64,000 bases of DNA from Salminus brasiliensis (Eukaryota > Chordata > Actinopteri > Characiformes > Bryconidae): NCBI RefSeq assembly GCF_030463535.1, contig NC_132899.1, forward strand, positions 15,595,490 to 15,659,489, read 5' to 3'. Positions within the stretch are counted from its first letter, which is position 1, and each line of letters starts with the position of its first letter. Below the pieces are notes generated by a model. It was not told the DNA's origin, ran no database searches, and saw nothing but the letters and a program-made list of their open reading frames with translations. The position numbers were made by a program, and so were the translations under genes. Shown in pieces: positions 62,481 to 64,000 of this stretch.

Positions 62481-64000
62481 CAGTTTTTTATAGCTTAGAT
62501 TCCATAAGGACTGTATAGACCGGGGGGTAAACAGTATGTTTGAAATCTTTTACAGTGTTTATATGCCACGTCAAACCCTTTAAATTACATAACATAGAGT
62601 GATTCAGTGGGATTCTTGATAGACTCCCTTAACATTGAAATTAGTTCATGTGACTCCTCATATGCAGCTCTTAAGTGAATCCCAACAGAACTCTTCTGCA
62701 TTTGCCAATGGGGTTTGCAGTGAAGCAAAAACGCATTGGACTGAAGACCCACAGTTACCCAAAGCTAATAATTAGGGATTATCTCACTACAATGCAAGCT
62801 TTATTTCAGGTTGAGGAACCTGCACTGAGCATAAAACTTCAATTAAAAACAGGCAGAGTCATTAGTTTCAATCAGAGCTCATAAAGAAGTCCCCTGCCAC
62901 TGGCGAATTCCCAGGCATGAACTCAAACATGAAAATATCGGCGCTGGTAAAGTTAGCACCACCTGTTCCCTGTGGGAAATGAGTGCAGGCTCAATGATTT
63001 GTGCAGCAACACTAGAGGAAGCACAAGTTGGGTGAGGAGCACCTCGGGCCCTGAGGGAAAAGATGACAGGCTCATTATGATGGCACGCTGAGGGGAGAGC
63101 GTGTAAATAAATCAGAGTGCGGAGTAATCACCCCTCAGGGAAGATGGGACAGCTGAGAGGGGGGTGATGATCAATAACAGTAATGACGATGTTAGTGCCA
63201 TGGGCTGTCATACACCTTCATGCTAATTGACACTGCTGTTCGTAAAGTTTTGAAATCTCTGGCCAGTTTGTAATTGAATCACAGGTTTTGATGGCCTTTT
63301 GGCAGAGTGAGAATCGCACTGTTTACAATTTACTTCAGACATCCTGTAACCATGGAATTACAGGAATGGAATTCAATGTTCAGGAATGGAATTCATTGTT
63401 ACCCAAATATCTTACTTGGATTCATTATGTGGTTCACATGGAAGTAGGCCTGCACAATATATCGCTTGATAATTGTCTGCATTGGCCTTTCCAATACTAA
63501 TATTGCAGAAGGATACAATATGCAAATGAGTCACTAATCACATCACTTAATTAATCATATTTTGTCAAGGGTTCGCTAATGTTCTTGTAATACATTACAA
63601 GGTACAGTAATTTTAAAATGGCATCATCTACATCACTCCAGTATGGCCTGATGTCTATATATGTATAGCCCTGTGTCGAAGCCACGTTCAATAAATAATT
63701 ACTTGTGTGCATTGAGAGTGTGCACACATCCTAGTTGTGATGTTCTTATGACTATGAGAGTATCTACTAAACCTATGGGTACGACCAGTAAAGGGCTCAA
63801 AGTTACTGTTTTTTAAATCTGAATATTTACACATTGCTGCTAGTTTTGCAGTCAGGCTGAACAGGGTCAGGACCTGTATTTAAAATATTTTTCAAAGTCA
63901 TGATCACGGATCTGTTCTTTACAGTAAAGGTATCATAATAAAAAATGAATGTAACTCTGCACTGTTATAAATAGTTATAAAAAGTTATAAATGAGCTCTG

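Larger units (their letters stand above)
60748..64000 (+). other. grin2c: grin2c intron running off the window
   Basis: I looked for the next expected exon (CCKGFCIDILKKL region) and did not find it. The interval holds the element at 60985-61628, a fish-type repeat at 62290-62480, a complex, relatively GC-rich stretch at 62890-63180, and a repeat-like CCTGCACAATATATCGCTTG at about 63448. Confidence 0.5.

Overview
The window is animal nuclear DNA, most likely from a teleost fish. The genes are broken into short exons with GT..AG introns, the proteins are close to vertebrate families, and the spaces between are AT-rich with long dinucleotide microsatellites and decayed Tc1/mariner-type transposons. 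One interspersed repeat, with ends reading like CACTATATGGGCAAAAGTAT, is a type I associate with ostariophysan fish (characins, catfish). That placement is from memory and weak.

Four protein-coding genes can be reconstructed. (1) Minus strand, about 0.4-6.7 kb: an internal and N-terminal part of stxbp4 (syntaxin-binding protein 4), with eight firm exons encoding two PDZ domains; its 3' part lies left of base 1. (2) Plus strand, 9.6-12.6 kb: complete cox11, the copper chaperone for cytochrome c oxidase, four coding exons plus a likely 5' UTR exon, 265 codons. It is head-to-head with stxbp4, as I recall for the human pair. (3) Plus strand, 14.2-24.2 kb: complete rab40b, six exons, 278 codons, an atypical Rab GTPase fused to a SOCS box. 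(4) Plus strand, about 35.1 kb to beyond the right edge: the 5' part of grin2c, the NMDA receptor GluN2C subunit. It has a probable non-coding first exon, then four coding exons for the signal peptide, the amino-terminal domain and the first residues of the ligand-binding domain; the channel domains lie past base 64000.

The genes are not an operon or pathway. They are a chaperone for respiration, a ubiquitin-ligase adaptor, a vesicle-fusion regulator and a synaptic receptor that happen to be neighbours. The 24-35 kb interval, the large introns of grin2c and the region after 60.7 kb hold no gene I can support. They contain microsatellites, three copies of one MITE-like repeat, at least four Tc1-type transposase relics, a few terminal-repeat elements, a degenerate TACTATAG-rich repeat field and a perfect 34-bp palindrome.

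I found no previously undescribed system. The observations most worth checking are the second, N-terminal PDZ domain in stxbp4, upstream ORFs in the leaders of cox11 and grin2c, and a hypervariable CT microsatellite that forms the polypyrimidine tract of the first coding splice acceptor of grin2c.
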